Of a stretch of 64,000 bases of DNA, positions 27,587 to 37,683 are shown piece by piece. The notes below the pieces were generated by a model, which was given only the letters and a program-made list of their open reading frames with translations, made no database searches and was not told the origin of the DNA. The position numbers and the translations under genes were made by a program. Each line of letters opens with the position of its first letter. The stretch's first letter is position 1. The stretch comes from Asticcacaulis sp. UBA2476 (GTDB lineage: Bacteria > Pseudomonadota > Alphaproteobacteria > Caulobacterales > Caulobacteraceae), in the NCBI GenBank assembly GCA_002342035.1, contig DDPE01000074.1, positions 38,431-102,430 of the forward strand, read 5' to 3'.

Positions 27587-28579
27587 ATGATCAACAAACT
27601 CAAAAACGCCGCCAGGGTGATCGATCCGTTCATCGTGATCATGCTGGGGCTGGTGGTGCTGGCCAGCGTCCTGCCGGTGCGCGGGCAGGCGGCGGTGGTA
27701 GCTGACATTGTCACCGATGCTGCGATTGTGCTGCTGTTTTTCCTGCACGGGGCCAAGCTGTCGCGTGAGGCTATTGTGGCCGGATTTTCCAACTGGCGCG
27801 TGCACGGCGTGGTGCTGGCCACGACGTTTATTGTCTTTCCGTTGATAGGGCTTTTCATGCAGATAAGCCTCAGCGGTATTATCGCCCCAATGATCCTGAG
27901 CGGGTTTCTGTTCCTCACCCTGCTGCCATCGACCGTGCAGTCGTCGATCGCCTTTACCGGCATAGCGCGCGGCAATGTCGCCGCCGCCGTGTGCGCCGCG
28001 TCGCTGTCGAACGTGCTGGGGATTTTCCTGACGCCGTTGATGGTCGGGCTGTTTATGGGAGCCACGTCGGGCGTATCGATGGCGGCGATTGAAAAGATCG
28101 CCCTGCAACTGCTTTTGCCATTTGTGCTGGGTCATCTAGCGCGGCCAATCCTTGCCGGGTTTATCGCCAAGCATAAGACGCTGGTGGGACGGGTCGATCG
28201 CACCTCGATCCTGCTGGTGGTCTATACGGCGTTTTCGGCGTCGGTCGTTGAGGGCCTGTGGTCGAAAGTCTCCGCCATCGATCTGATCAGCGTTCTGATC
28301 CTGTGTTCGGTCGTTTTGGCAGTCGTTTTGTGGGGGACGTGGTTTATTTCCGGCCGGTTAGGCTTTGCCCGCGAAGACCGGGTGGTCATCCTGTTTTGTG
28401 GCTCAAAGAAAAGCCTTGCGTCAGGCGTGCCCATGGCCTCGACCCTGTTTCCGGCGGCCATGCTGGGGCCCGTGATTTTGCCGCTGATGCTGTTCCACCA
28501 GATTCAGTTGATCGTCTGCGCCTTTATTGCCCAAAAAATGAAATCACCAGACACTAAATCAGATACAGGGGACAACTGA
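27587..28579 (+). CDS. Bile acid:sodium symporter-family carrier
   Basis: A 330-residue inner-membrane protein with about 9-10 hydrophobic helices, of the bacterial YfeH/BASS type. Family-typical stretches are FFLHGAKLSREAI near the N-terminus, FLTLLPSTVQSSIAFT, ARGNVAAAVCAASLSNVLGIFLTP (abbreviated here by its ends ARGNVA and LGIFLTP) and FCGSKKSLASGVPMA. It lies 12 bp after the reductase gene and 2 bp before the dehydrogenase gene, so the three are one operon. It may import an organic acid used by the pathway. Confidence 0.85.
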   Translation: MINKLKNAARVIDPFIVIMLGLVVLASVLPVRGQAAVVADIVTDAAIVLLFFLHGAKLSREAIVAGFSNWRVHGVVLATTFIVFPLIGLFMQISLSGIIAPMILSGFLFLTLLPSTVQSSIAFTGIARGNVAAAVCAASLSNVLGIFLTPLMVGLFMGATSGVSMAAIEKIALQLLLPFVLGHLARPILAGFIAKHKTLVGRVDRTSILLVVYTAFSASVVEGLWSKVSAIDLISVLILCSVVLAVVLWGTWFISGRLGFAREDRVVILFCGSKKSLASGVPMASTLFPAAMLGPVILPLMLFHQIQLIVCAFIAQKMKSPDTKSDTGDN

Positions 28580-28581
28580 CT

Positions 28582-29463
28582 ATGAAGATTCTATTCGCAG
28601 GCTTAGGCGCCATGGGCGGGCCGATGGCCGGACATCTGATCACGGCAGGTCATACGGTTGTGGGCTATAACCGATCCTTCGGACGGGCGCAGACCTGGAG
28701 CGAAAAATATGCGGCCCCTGTCTTTGAAGCCTTTGAAGACGCGGTTTCGGGCGTGGACGTGCTGGCCCTGTGTGTCGGCAATGACGATGATGTGCGTAAT
28801 CTGGTGCTGCGCGCACTTGAGATCATGCCTGCGAGCAGTCTGATCATCGACCACACCACCACCTCTGCCCATCTGGCGCGTGAGATGGCGAGTGCTGCCG
28901 CCGGAAAAGGCATCGATTTTGTCGACGCGCCGGTATCGGGCGGTCAGGCCGGGGCGGAAAACGGCCAGTTATCGGTAATGGCCGGCGGCACTGAGGCGGC
29001 CTATGCGCGGGCCTCAGAGGTGTTTAAATCCTATGCCCGCGCCATGATCCGCATCGGTGACGCCGGTGCCGGTCAGACCGCCAAGATGGCCAATCAGATC
29101 GCGCTGGCTGGAACCGTGGCCGCGGTGGCCGAAGCCCTGCATTTTACCAAATCAGCCGGTCTTGATGACGGGCTGGTGTTTGAGGCCATCTCCAAAGGGG
29201 CGGCCGGTTCGTGGCAGATGGAAAACCGCTGGAAAACCATGTCGGCGGGTGAATATGACTTCGGCTTTGCGGTGGAATGGATACGTAAGGATCTGGGCAT
29301 CGCGCTGGATGAAAGCCGCCGCAATGGCGCCAACCTGCCCATGACCGCCCTGATTGATCAGTTCTACAGCGAAGTGACGGCCATGGGCGGACGGCGGTGG
29401 GATACGTCGTCTCTTCATAGCCGCCTTGAAGATCGCAGGCGCCGTCAGATGGCCCGAACATAG
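28582..29463 (+). CDS. NAD(P)-dependent oxidoreductase, 3-hydroxyisobutyrate dehydrogenase superfamily (second copy)
   Basis: A 293-residue enzyme with GLGAMGGPM (7-15), VDAPVSGGQAGAENGQL (114-130) and catalytic Lys168 with Asn171 in GQTAKMANQ. YNRS after the second strand favours NADP. It is related to, but clearly distinct from, the enzyme at 5916-6788. AGGGGACAA precedes the ATG. It ends the reductase-carrier operon, and a hairpin lies in the gap before the convergent aldehyde dehydrogenase. Confidence 0.87.
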   Translation: MKILFAGLGAMGGPMAGHLITAGHTVVGYNRSFGRAQTWSEKYAAPVFEAFEDAVSGVDVLALCVGNDDDVRNLVLRALEIMPASSLIIDHTTTSAHLAREMASAAAGKGIDFVDAPVSGGQAGAENGQLSVMAGGTEAAYARASEVFKSYARAMIRIGDAGAGQTAKMANQIALAGTVAAVAEALHFTKSAGLDDGLVFEAISKGAAGSWQMENRWKTMSAGEYDFGFAVEWIRKDLGIALDESRRNGANLPMTALIDQFYSEVTAMGGRRWDTSSLHSRLEDRRRRQMART

Positions 29464-29492
29464 GCGCCTGCTTTGGTATTGACCGTAATTTC

Positions 29493-29518
29493 GCGGCGCA
29501 GAGGTAGATCTGCGCCGC
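29493..29518. terminator. Hairpin between convergent genes
   Basis: GCGGCGCAG (29493-29501) and CTGCGCCGC (29510-29518) form a perfect 9 bp stem with an 8-base loop. A T tract is missing, so termination may need Rho or be weak. Confidence 0.5.
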
Positions 29519-29540
29519 ACCACACGCACGCCGGTCTGGC

Positions 29541-31058
29541 CTAAAAGAACCCAAGCTTTCCGGGGGCATAGGAGACCAGCATATTTTTGGTTTGCTGGTA
29601 GTGATCGAGCATCATTTTGTGGTTTTCGCGCCCGATGCCGGATTGCTTATAGCCGCCAAAGGCCGCATGGGCCGGGTAGGCGTGATAGCAGTTGGTCCAC
29701 ACACGGCCCGCTTCGATGCCGCGACCGGCGCGGTAGGCGGTATTCATATCGCGCGACCACACGCCAGCCCCTAGGCCAAATACCGTGTCGTTGGCGATTT
29801 CGAGGGCGTCTTCGAGGGTCTTAAAGGTCGTGACCGAAACCACCGGGCCGAAGATTTCTTCCTGAAACACCCGCATCTTATTGTGGCCTTCAAAGATGGT
29901 CGGCTTGACGTAATAGCCGTCCTTGAGGCCACCTTTCAGGATATTGCGGTCGCCGCCGGTCAGAACCTTGGCGCCTTCGGATTTACCAATTTCCATATAG
30001 CTCAGAATCTTATCGAGTTGTTCCTGTGAGGCCTGAGCGCCGATCATGGTGGTCGGGTTGAGCGGGTCGCCCTGAGAAATGGCTTCGACGCGCTTGATGG
30101 CCTTTTCCATGAAGCGGTCGTAGATCGATTCCTGAATGAGCGCGCGCGACGGGCAGGTGCAGACCTCGCCCTGATTGAGCGCAAAAAACGCAAAGCCTTC
30201 CAAAGCCTTATCCAGAAACGCATCATCTTCGGCCATGACATCGGCAAAGAAGACGTTAGGCGATTTGCCGCCCAGCTCCAGCGTGATGTTGGTCACATTA
30301 TCAGCGGCGGCGCGCATGATGGCCTTGCCGACCGGGGTGGAGCCGGTAAAGGCGATCTTGGCGATGCGCGGGCTGGCGGCCAGCGGAGCCCCGGCTTCAA
30401 GGCCTGTGCCGTTGACAATGTTGAGTACGCCCGCAGGCAGCAGGTCCGCGATGAATTCCATGACCACAAGGATAGACGCCGGGGTCTGCTCGGCGGGTTT
30501 AAGGATCACGCAGTTACCGGCGGCAAGGGCAGGCGCCAGCTTCCACGCCGCCATCAGGATCGGGAAGTTCCACGGAATGATCTGCCCCACCACGCCCAGA
30601 GGCTCATGAAAATGATAGGCGACCATGTCATTGTCGATTTCTCCAATCGAGCCTTCCTGAGCGCGGATACAGCCCGCGAAATAGCGGAAATGATCGACGG
30701 CCAGAGGAATGTCCGCCGCCATCGTCTCACGCAACGGTTTGCCATTGTCCCAGGTCTCAGCCGTGGCGATGGTTTCCAGATTTTGCTCAATCCGGTCAGC
30801 GATTTTCAGCAGGATGTTCGAACGCTCGGTCACCGATGTGCGGCCCCAGGCGGCCTTGGCCCTGTGGGCGGCATCAAGGGCGGCGTCGATATCTGAGGCA
30901 TCTGAGCGCGGCACTTCGCACACCTTACGGCCCGTGACGGGCGACAGATTGTCCATATAGCGGCCCGACCGGGGCTCTACCCAGTCCCCGCCGATGAAAT
31001 TGCCATAACGGGCCTTGAAGGGTGAGGCGGCATGTATGGCGGTGTCATGTTTTGTCAT
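29541..31058 (-). CDS. NAD-dependent aldehyde dehydrogenase, ExaC/AldB type
   Basis: A 505-residue aldehyde dehydrogenase. The general base is Glu261 in LELGGKSPN, and the catalytic cysteine is C300 in [20 protein letters not shown] binds NAD. The C-terminus ([15 protein letters not shown]) is typical of the ExaC/AldB acetaldehyde dehydrogenase group. ATG 31058 has AAGGA 8 bases upstream; an in-frame start 14 codons earlier is less likely. It is divergent from an AcoR-like regulator, a common arrangement for alcohol or acetaldehyde use, with two operator-like sites between them. Confidence 0.9.
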   Translation of the reverse strand: MTKHDTAIHAASPFKARYGNFIGGDWVEPRSGRYMDNLSPVTGRKVCEVPRSDASDIDAALDAAHRAKAAWGRTSVTERSNILLKIADRIEQNLETIATAETWDNGKPLRETMAADIPLAVDHFRYFAGCIRAQEGSIGEIDNDMVAYHFHEPLGVVGQIIPWNFPILMAAWKLAPALAAGNCVILKPAEQTPASILVVMEFIADLLPAGVLNIVNGTGLEAGAPLAASPRIAKIAFTGSTPVGKAIMRAAADNVTNITLELGGKSPNVFFADVMAEDDAFLDKALEGFAFFALNQGEVCTCPSRALIQESIYDRFMEKAIKRVEAISQGDPLNPTTMIGAQASQEQLDKILSYMEIGKSEGAKVLTGGDRNILKGGLKDGYYVKPTIFEGHNKMRVFQEEIFGPVVSVTTFKTLEDALEIANDTVFGLGAGVWSRDMNTAYRAGRGIEAGRVWTNCYHAYPAHAAFGGYKQSGIGRENHKMMLDHYQQTKNMLVSYAPGKLGFF

Positions 31059-31229
31059 GTAATTTATCCTTATGTTTCCGAAAGTTAATCTTGTCCCCAC
31101 AGGTAAGGCTTTTTATGATTATGGTCTTTAAGCTGCGCCCTGATCGCAGACGAGGTCAATCGGTGCGCGATCAACTTCCGGAGACTTCCGGGAAATGTGA
31201 TGGACAAAAATGCGCGCTTGGGCGTAGCC

Positions 31230-31276
31230 TGTCGCAAACGGCAACAGGCGCGTTTCACCTGTTGCAGAATGCGACG
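31230..31276. promoter_or_regulatory. Tandem operator-like dyads between aldehyde dehydrogenase and its regulator
   Basis: Two copies of TGTYGC-N5-GCRACR occur: TGTCGC-aaacg-GCAACA at 31230-31246 and TGTTGC-agaat-GCGACG at 31260-31276. Their centres are 30 bp apart, about three helical turns. They lie about 170 bp upstream of the dehydrogenase start, an enhancer-like distance, and about 100 bp upstream of the regulator start. Confidence 0.6.
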
Positions 31277-31378
31277 GTCAGGCGTTATGCAGGTCGTATT
31301 CACAGCATTTTTCGACGAAGTGGACGCCGGTTCGTCGTTAAAAAATGCGTCTTAGGACAAACAGGGAGTTGCTTATCT

Positions 31379-32437
31379 ATGTCTGCGCCCAATCCCGTGA
31401 TGATCGAGCAGGCGCGCCGTGAGTTTTTTGACGGCAAAGGCCTGCCGGTAAATCAAGTCAGTCACGCCATTTTGCGCTCATGGATGCGCTGCACCGACAT
31501 GGGGCTGAATGCCCGCCGTACGCCGCCCCACGAAACCCCGACCTCACAGGAAGTCCGCGATCTGCATGACCGGCATGAAGCGCTGCGCCGTCTGTGCCGG
31601 GCTGAGCTTGATGCGCTTTATGACGAAGCGCGTGAGATGTCGGGGCTAGTTATCCTGACCAATGCTCAGGGCATAGTGCTGGATACGCTGGGCGATGCCG
31701 CCTTTGCTGACCGGGCCGCTCAGGTCACTTTGCGGCCAGGCGTGCTGTGGTCCGAAGACGGCACCGGTACCAATGCCATTGGCACGGCTTTGGCGGAGCG
31801 GCGCGGGGTGTCGGTGTTTGGCGGTGAGCACTATTTCACCGACCATAAGGTGTTAAGCTGTGCCGCTACGCCGATCATCGATCATCGCGGCGCGATCATC
31901 GGGGTGCTTGATATGTCGGCGCCTGCGACCGACGCCCATACCCACATGCTGGGCATGGTGCGGCTGGCGGTCGAGCAGATTGAGCACCGCCTGTTCCGCG
32001 AAGGCTTTGACGGTTGCGAAACCGTGCGTTTTCAGACCGATCCGGGTCTTTTGGGGGTGGCGCGCGAAGGCATACTGGTGGTCAAGGACGGGGTGATCGT
32101 CGGTGCCAACCGGCGCGGATTATCGCTGATTGGCCACGGCTGGGATATTCTGGATGAACTACGCTTTGAGGATGTGTTTGCCCACGATGTCGAGCAGGCC
32201 GCCCGCGACGGGCACCTGACGGCGCAGGATGGCCGCGCCTTTGCCGCCAGGCTGGACACGGGGGCAGGGGGCATGCCCGCGCCGTTTGAAACGGTGACGG
32301 GCCATAGTCTTGACGACATCGAACTGTCAACCATCCGCGCTGCGGTTGACGCCCACAAAGGCAATATCAGCGCCGCCGCCCGCCATTTGGGCATCCACCG
32401 CTCAACCATCTACCGGCGGCTTCAGGATAACGTCTAG
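31379..32437 (+). CDS. AcoR-like GAF/Fis-type transcriptional regulator without an AAA+ domain
   Basis: A 352-residue regulator. Residues about 55-205 match the GAF region of AcoR-type activators ([20 protein letters not shown], then [16 protein letters not shown] and IGVLDMSAP). Residues about 225-265 look PAS-like. A Fis-type helix-turn-helix ends the protein ([20 protein letters not shown]). The sigma-54-interacting AAA+ domain, normally about 240 residues between GAF and Fis, is absent. ATG 31379 has GGGAG 10-11 bases upstream and starts family-like sequence; the open frame extends upstream but reads as noise. It probably controls the divergent aldehyde dehydrogenase. It overlaps the convergent GH94 gene by 4 bases. 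Confidence 0.8.
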   Translation: MSAPNPVMIEQARREFFDGKGLPVNQVSHAILRSWMRCTDMGLNARRTPPHETPTSQEVRDLHDRHEALRRLCRAELDALYDEAREMSGLVILTNAQGIVLDTLGDAAFADRAAQVTLRPGVLWSEDGTGTNAIGTALAERRGVSVFGGEHYFTDHKVLSCAATPIIDHRGAIIGVLDMSAPATDAHTHMLGMVRLAVEQIEHRLFREGFDGCETVRFQTDPGLLGVAREGILVVKDGVIVGANRRGLSLIGHGWDILDELRFEDVFAHDVEQAARDGHLTAQDGRAFAARLDTGAGGMPAPFETVTGHSLDDIELSTIRAAVDAHKGNISAAARHLGIHRSTIYRRLQDNV

Positions 32438-34779
32438 ATAACGACGCTGACCGCATAGGTGCGGCCTGAGTCAATATTGATTATGACGGGCTCGGTCAGG
32501 GCCACCCCGTCGCAGGTCACGCCCTTAACCTCACCGCGTCGAATGGTGACATTAAAGCTCGCCCCGCGAAACTGACGGGTCACCTCGATCTCATCCCAGT
32601 GGGCGGGTAATTGCGGATTGAGGCGCAAACCGTCCTTTGTGCCGCTCAGGCCCATCAGTCCGTCAATAAGACTGTGATAGACCCAGGCGACCGTGCCGGT
32701 GTTGAATAGCTGGCTGGAACGGCCTGCGGTGCGCGGATGCTGGCGGTAGGCCCCGCGATAATAGTTCGGGATAAAGACCGGCATCTGCCCGCGTTGCAGA
32801 TAGTCAGCCTCGTCCGGGCCGGTGATCATTTTGCGTAATAATTCAAAGCCCTTATCGGCCTGACCGATCTGAAACAGGCTGTAGATATAGAAGATGGCGG
32901 CATGGTTATAGACCGCGCCATTTTCGGCTGAACCCATCCATTTCTGGGTCACGCGGCCGACATCATCGCGCATCTTGGAATAGGGCGGGCCGAGCATTTC
33001 AACGCCGAAGGGCGTTTCAAGTTGTTCGGTAACCGCACGTATCATCAATGATTGATTTTCAGGTGAGGCGGCCCCGCTCAAGCATGCCCAGGTTTGCGGG
33101 TTAAGATAAATCCGGCCTTCCGGGTCAGAGGCCACGCCAAACACCACATCATCGTCGGTGATGCCGCGCGCATACCATTGCCCGTCCCACAGGTGGGTGT
33201 TGGCCGCCGTGTTCAGATCATCGACGCCTGCGCGCATCGTGGTGGCTGTGGTCTCATCGCCCGCATCAGCGCAGATCTGCGCCCACAGTTTCAGGGCATA
33301 GCCGCTGGCCAGGGTCAGCCAGCCGGATACGCCCTTGCCCTTATAACCCACCATATTCATCGGGTCGCACCAGTCGCCCTGAGCGATGTAACTCAAGCCA
33401 CGATGGTCGCGTGCGGTCAGCAGCCAGTTCATGGCGGCGGTCATGCGATCATGCACCGTCAGGCTCAGGCCCGTGGCGGCATTGGTCACCACCTGATCCA
33501 GCAAGCCGTAATCGCCGGTTTCGCGCACATAGGCATCCAGCAAGATCGGCAGCCAGACGCAGTGATCGGTGTGCGGTACCTGATTGATATATTTCAGTTC
33601 TGCGCCCTCAACCAGCAGCACCCCGTCCGGCATAGAGCCATTATCATGCTGCTGCGACAGGGCGGTGATCAGGGCAATCCGCGCCGCGTCGGGGCGGATA
33701 TAGACCATGCCGAGCGCGTCCTGAAGGTAGTTGCGGGTCTGCGGATCGGTGGTCAGGCGGTTGACATCGCCGTGGTAATAGACCTGCCGCGCCAGCCAAT
33801 GATTGACGAACTGATCAAAGTGCGCGTCCGGCGTTTTGATCTTAACGACACCGCTACCTGCGGCGATATAGGTCTGATAGTCGCGGCGGGCGGCATCGAA
33901 CCCTTCCGCCGACAGATAGCGGGACTTGATGGTGGCGATCTCAGCTTCATCAAAGGCGGGGCCAAACAGAAAGCGTTGGGTGACCGATGCACCGGCCTCC
34001 AGCGCCAGATTGAATTTCATAACGGCGGTCGGCGTTTCGTAGATCGCGTCTTCGCAGGCTAACCCGTCACGCAAACCATCGGGATTATGCAGCCCGCCTT
34101 CGCCTTCAAACGCTTCGCGCCGGCATTCCCATCCGGCGGGCGTTTGCTCACTTAAAAAGAACGTCTTGTCCTTGAAGTCCTTGTTTTTGAAATAGTCCGC
34201 GACCTTTTGGTAGGGGCTCACACAGGTGGCAACAATGCCGCCCAATCCCGCATCAAAGGTCGCAGATTGATTCATCCAGCTCATGTAACCGATGGTGAAG
34301 AAAGGATAAAATCCGATTGTCCTCATCCGATTTGTGAGGTTGGTGACGGTCACTTCCCATAGCTCGACCACATCCTCCACCGGCAGGTTAAGGGTGATAT
34401 CGACCCGCACCCCCAAATGCTCGATGCGCCATGTGATATCGTGAGCGGACAGCGTAAATTCAAACCGGTCCGGCACCGTGCGCACTGGCTCATAAGGAGC
34501 GGAAAAGACCTCACCCGTCTCTTCGTCCTTTAGGTAGAAAAAACGGCCCGGATGGTGGGCATAATAAGGCTGTTCCGGCTGCATGAAGGTCTTGGCTTCA
34601 AGGTTGGGCGCATAGGCGTACTTGGCCGGTTCCGGCTGCATGAACTGCGACGTGGCAAAGCCGCGTGCATTCATATGGAGCATCATCTTGCGGTTCCACA
34701 GAAACCCCGAGGCCCGCGGCAGGGCGATGGGTGAGGTCAGGGTGCAGGTTGCCCCGGTATTGAGTATCAAATCAGTCAT
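32434..34779 (-). CDS. GH94 family disaccharide phosphorylase
   Basis: A 781-residue cytoplasmic phosphorylase with the N-terminal beta-sandwich (about 1-290), linker and (alpha/alpha)6 barrel of GH94. The general acid is probably Asp472 in [10 protein letters not shown]. The usual cellobiose or chitobiose phosphorylase motif is DWND, so the WCD variant suggests another acceptor. I think the cellobionic acid phosphorylase subgroup is plausible, but this is from memory of the family. Phosphorolysis would yield glucose 1-phosphate. It overlaps the upstream carrier gene by 8 bases (same strand), so both form an operon. Confidence 0.82.
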   Translation of the reverse strand: MTDLILNTGATCTLTSPIALPRASGFLWNRKMMLHMNARGFATSQFMQPEPAKYAYAPNLEAKTFMQPEQPYYAHHPGRFFYLKDEETGEVFSAPYEPVRTVPDRFEFTLSAHDITWRIEHLGVRVDITLNLPVEDVVELWEVTVTNLTNRMRTIGFYPFFTIGYMSWMNQSATFDAGLGGIVATCVSPYQKVADYFKNKDFKDKTFFLSEQTPAGWECRREAFEGEGGLHNPDGLRDGLACEDAIYETPTAVMKFNLALEAGASVTQRFLFGPAFDEAEIATIKSRYLSAEGFDAARRDYQTYIAAGSGVVKIKTPDAHFDQFVNHWLARQVYYHGDVNRLTTDPQTRNYLQDALGMVYIRPDAARIALITALSQQHDNGSMPDGVLLVEGAELKYINQVPHTDHCVWLPILLDAYVRETGDYGLLDQVVTNAATGLSLTVHDRMTAAMNWLLTARDHRGLSYIAQGDWCDPMNMVGYKGKGVSGWLTLASGYALKLWAQICADAGDETTATTMRAGVDDLNTAANTHLWDGQWYARGITDDDVVFGVASDPEGRIYLNPQTWACLSGAASPENQSLMIRAVTEQLETPFGVEMLGPPYSKMRDDVGRVTQKWMGSAENGAVYNHAAIFYIYSLFQIGQADKGFELLRKMITGPDEADYLQRGQMPVFIPNYYRGAYRQHPRTAGRSSQLFNTGTVAWVYHSLIDGLMGLSGTKDGLRLNPQLPAHWDEIEVTRQFRGASFNVTIRRGEVKGVTCDGVALTEPVIINIDSGRTYAVSVVI

Positions 34780-36145
34780 GTGACGCTAATTTACGCTCGG
34801 CTAAGTCAATCTGGATGGTTTCAAGTTCGAGTTTGGTCAGGCTGTAAAAGCCGGTGACGATGGCGGCAAACAGGGCAATTGCCCCCGGTACCAGTGTCAT
34901 CAGGATGATGATACCTGATTGTGATGCGCCGGTCTGGGCCTGATTGGCGACATAGCCGAGTGCTGAAAACACCAGGCCGATGACAAAAGATGCCAGGGCC
35001 CCGCCCAGCTTTTGGGAAAATGTCGCCGCCGCAAACGTCATGGCCGTGGCCCGTCTTCCGGTTTTCCATTCGTTGTAGTCAGCCGTATCGGCATACATTG
35101 AATAGGCCAGCGGTGATTTTGGCCCCAGCACCAGCCCGATCAGGATTTGCAGGCCAAACATCACCTCGATCTGATCCTTGGGCACAAAATAGAACAGGAT
35201 GCACAGGACGCCTACGATCGCCATCAGCACCATGAGAATATGCTTTTTGTCGAAAAACCGGGTCAGGATCGGCGTGCAGGCCGAGCCGACGGCCAGGGCA
35301 ATGCCATAGACGGTCAAGAAACTACCAATCAGATCGGGACGTTCCACGTAATATTTCATGTAGTAGGCTGATGTGCTCATCCGCAGGGTAATGGTGATCA
35401 TGATGATCAGGGCCAGGAAAAACAGCACCACCCACGGCCCGTTCTGAGTCAAATCCTTCACATCGCGCAGGGGGCTGTTGACCGTCTGGCTGATAGGTTC
35501 GACCCGCTCACGGGTTTGCCAGAACATATTCAGGAATAACAAAGTCGCCACCGCGCCATAGACGATCATGGCGATCTGCCAGCCGTGGGCTTCGTTGCCC
35601 TGACCGAAAAACGCGACCATCTTGGGCGTGCAGTAGGTGACGATGGTGCCACCTAAAAACCCGCCGATAAACCGGAAGCTGATCAGGGTCGAACGATCCT
35701 GACCGTCCGCCGTCATCACCCCTGACAGGGCATTATAGGGGATGTTGATGACCGTATAGATCAGCATCAGGATCATGTAGGTGGCGTAGGCGTAGATGAT
35801 CTTACCGCCCTGATCCAGATCCGGTGTGGTAAAGGTCAGCACCCCTGCGGCGGCCAGCGGCAAAGCGGCCCACAGGATATAGGGCCTGAACTTACCCCAC
35901 TTGGTTTTGGTACGATCGGCAAAGGCCCCGATCACCGGATCGGTCATGGCGGCGATAATCTTGGTGACCAGCAGCATGGTGCCGGCGGTCGCCGCCGGAA
36001 TACCGAACACATCGGTATAAAAAATCATCACAAAGGCAGAAATGGTCGTCCAGTAGAAATTGAACCCGACATCGCCCGCGCCGTAGCTGAGTTTTTCAAA
36101 CAGGCCGACTTTTACGGGTGACCCCGTGTTCCCCATAGTGTTCAT
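34772..36145 (-). CDS. GPH-family (MelB-like) sugar:cation symporter
   Basis: A 457-residue inner-membrane carrier with 12 helices. Glycoside-pentoside-hexuronide family features are [15 protein letters not shown] near the N-terminus, [21 protein letters not shown] (quoted here as [11 protein letters not shown] and WGKFRPY) and [17 protein letters not shown] before helix 10. AGGGA lies 8 bases before the ATG. It is first in an operon with the GH94 phosphorylase, so it probably imports that enzyme's disaccharide or aldobionic acid. Confidence 0.9.
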   Translation of the reverse strand: MNTMGNTGSPVKVGLFEKLSYGAGDVGFNFYWTTISAFVMIFYTDVFGIPAATAGTMLLVTKIIAAMTDPVIGAFADRTKTKWGKFRPYILWAALPLAAAGVLTFTTPDLDQGGKIIYAYATYMILMLIYTVINIPYNALSGVMTADGQDRSTLISFRFIGGFLGGTIVTYCTPKMVAFFGQGNEAHGWQIAMIVYGAVATLLFLNMFWQTRERVEPISQTVNSPLRDVKDLTQNGPWVVLFFLALIIMITITLRMSTSAYYMKYYVERPDLIGSFLTVYGIALAVGSACTPILTRFFDKKHILMVLMAIVGVLCILFYFVPKDQIEVMFGLQILIGLVLGPKSPLAYSMYADTADYNEWKTGRRATAMTFAAATFSQKLGGALASFVIGLVFSALGYVANQAQTGASQSGIIILMTLVPGAIALFAAIVTGFYSLTKLELETIQIDLAERKLASHD

Positions 36146-36208
36146 GTACCGCTTCCCTGATGTTTTTTGTGTTTAGAGATTTGATAACAGGCAATGTTAG
36201 CGCTGTCA

Positions 36209-36619
36209 TTACTCTTCGTCAGGCGGAGCGGGCTGATTTTTTGTGGCTTTGGTTTTGACCTTTTTGCGGATTTCCCTCAGTTTCAGGCCCTGCATCAGCG
36301 ACAGGATGCCCTCCATCGCCCCCTTATCCGGGTCGGCAAAGGCGCGGCCATAGGTTTGAACACGGCCCTTTACGCTATCGATAAATTCAGCTTCCCATTC
36401 GCTGAGGTCCACGCCCTGTTCGGCGGCTTCACGTTTGGCTTTTTCCAGCAGACGGACGGTGGCCTTTTGTAGTGCTTTTTTTTGATCGGCGGGGGAGGGC
36501 GGTTTGGCCTGTAAGCCAGTCTTTGCCTGCATAGGTGCTTTGGCTTTAAATCCTGCTTTGGCTTTGAGCGGTGTCTTCTGGCGCAGGCCCTTGGATGGCG
36601 TCTTCGATTTAAACGCCAT
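36209..36619 (-). CDS. Lysine-rich small protein of unknown function, 136 residues
   Basis: Unrecognised. Residues 1-45 are Lys/Ala/Pro-rich with a repeated KAK/QAK pattern (LKAKAGFKAKAPMQAKTG), like the basic tails of histone H1-type proteins. Residues 45-135 look helical (KKALQKATVRLLEKAKREAAE, WEAEFIDSVKGRVQTYGRAF) and end basic. No signal peptide or membrane segment. It lies downstream of gapR, separated by a terminator. A nucleic-acid-associated role is a guess from composition. Confidence 0.65.
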   Translation of the reverse strand: MAFKSKTPSKGLRQKTPLKAKAGFKAKAPMQAKTGLQAKPPSPADQKKALQKATVRLLEKAKREAAEQGVDLSEWEAEFIDSVKGRVQTYGRAFADPDKGAMEGILSLMQGLKLREIRKKVKTKATKNQPAPPDEE

Positions 36620-36639
36620 GCAGATACTCAGATGTCACA

Positions 36640-36677
36640 AAAAAAGCCCGCATCGGTTAAGGATGGCGGGCTTTTGA
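36640..36677. terminator. Bidirectional terminator downstream of gapR
   Basis: AAAAGCCCGC and GCGGGCTTTT form a perfect 10 bp stem around a 14-base loop, with A and T runs outside. It should end gapR transcription (leftward). Confidence 0.8.
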
Positions 36678-36707
36678 TCTAAAAATCAAGCCAGATCAGA
36701 TTTAGCC

Positions 36708-36986
36708 TTAGATTTCGCCGATAGCCGACAGATAGAGATCAAGCAGGGCTTCTTCTTCCATGCGCTTGGCCTTATCCTTTTTGCGCAGGGATACGACCTT
36801 GCGCAGGATCTTGACATCGAAACCTTCGCCCTTGGCTTCGGCATAGACTTCCTTTAGGTCGCCAGCGATCACGGCCTTGTCTTCTTCAAGGCGTTCAATG
36901 CGCTCGATGATCGTGCGCAGGCGGCCTTGTGCGGCGGCATTGATAACGTCGTCCGACGTGATGGTGTTGGCGGCGTCATCGGCCAT
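36708..36986 (-). CDS. gapR: GapR nucleoid-associated protein (DUF2312)
   Basis: A 92-residue DNA-binding protein. Caulobacter GapR binds AT-rich, overtwisted DNA and helps replication-fork progression. The family core is visible: [21 protein letters not shown], then [45 protein letters not shown] at the C-terminus (quoted in pieces: [31 protein letters not shown]). ATG 36986 (MADDAANT) has AAGGA 8 bases upstream and gives the usual length of about 89-92 residues; a longer in-frame start at 37133 would add non-family sequence. Confidence 0.93.
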   Translation of the reverse strand: MADDAANTITSDDVINAAAQGRLRTIIERIERLEEDKAVIAGDLKEVYAEAKGEGFDVKILRKVVSLRKKDKAKRMEEEALLDLYLSAIGEI

Positions 36987-37099
36987 GGTGAAGATCCTTC
37001 TAAAATTCCCGTTAAACATACCGGAGCGATTCGCCCGCCTCAATGCGCAGGGGAATTTGTGATCGGCTTTTGCTGTGGATAAGGTGGTGTATGAATTTA

Positions 37100-37183
37100 G
37101 AGCGAAGTGATTAGGGAGGATCATTTCGCTCAAGCCGCCATTGCGGCGGCGGCCAAGGTGGCGGAGCCACCGCCCGGCGAGGG
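37100..37183. repeat. Multi-hairpin structured repeat, copy 1
   Basis: It begins with an imperfect 11 bp dyad (GAGCGAAGTGA / TCATTTCGCTC, 37100-37131), then GCCGCCATTGCGGCGGCGGC and GGTGGCGGAGCCACC hairpins. Positions 37122-37183 match the reverse complement of 45107-45168 at 60 of 62 bases. Copy 2 lies 8 kb away in opposite orientation. Confidence 0.8.
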
Positions 37184-37198
37184 GCTAAAGGCTATAAC

Positions 37199-37232
37199 AA
37201 AAAGCGCTTAAGGCTGGCCCTAAGCGCTTTTA
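37199..37232. terminator. Terminator downstream of rpmJ
   Basis: AAAAGCGCTTA and TAAGCGCTTTT form a perfect 11 bp stem with a 10-base loop and flanking A/T runs. It lies 38 bases past the rpmJ stop (leftward). Confidence 0.8.
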
Positions 37233-37269
37233 GAAATCTGCAAATCAGCCAGAGCCGATCTGACGCGAA

Positions 37270-37395
37270 TTAGCCTTGCTTGGCTTTAAAACGCGGATCA
37301 GTCTTGTTGATGACAAAGACGACGCCCTTGCGGCGCACAATCTTGCAGTCCCGGTGGCGGGTTTTCAGAGACTTGAGCGAGCTACGGACTTTCAT
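37270..37395 (-). CDS. rpmJ: 50S ribosomal protein L36
   Basis: A 41-residue large-subunit protein beginning [20 protein letters not shown] and ending [12 protein letters not shown]. This is the alphaproteobacterial, zinc-ligand-poor form: only one of the canonical four metal ligands' cysteines remains. ATG 37395 is the conserved start; upstream in-frame codons are not L36-like. Monocistronic with its own terminator. Confidence 0.95.
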   Translation of the reverse strand: MKVRSSLKSLKTRHRDCKIVRRKGVVFVINKTDPRFKAKQG

Positions 37396-37683
37396 TGGTC
37401 CCAACCTGATTTCTATAAAAGCGTGAACGGATGCTGCCATAAATCCGGCACCGCAGAGGGCGCACAAGACCGCATAGCAGCGATGAATGAGGGCGGGTAA
37501 TTAGGCGAACTGTCTGATCAAGTCAACGTGATTCACGATGATTTCACGCGCGGATTGCCAAAATAATTGCCGCTAATGCCGATTTTGTTATGACATAACC
37601 GTCTGACCGCCACATTGCAGGCTTGGATTGTCATCATATTCTGAGATAGATTCAAACTCATAACATACTTTACGGGAGTTCTC

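Noticed and set aside
31059..31229. A sigma-54 promoter before the aldehyde dehydrogenase gene
   Set aside because: No TGGC-N8-TGC-type match was found on the correct strand at a suitable position, and the regulator lacks the AAA+ domain.
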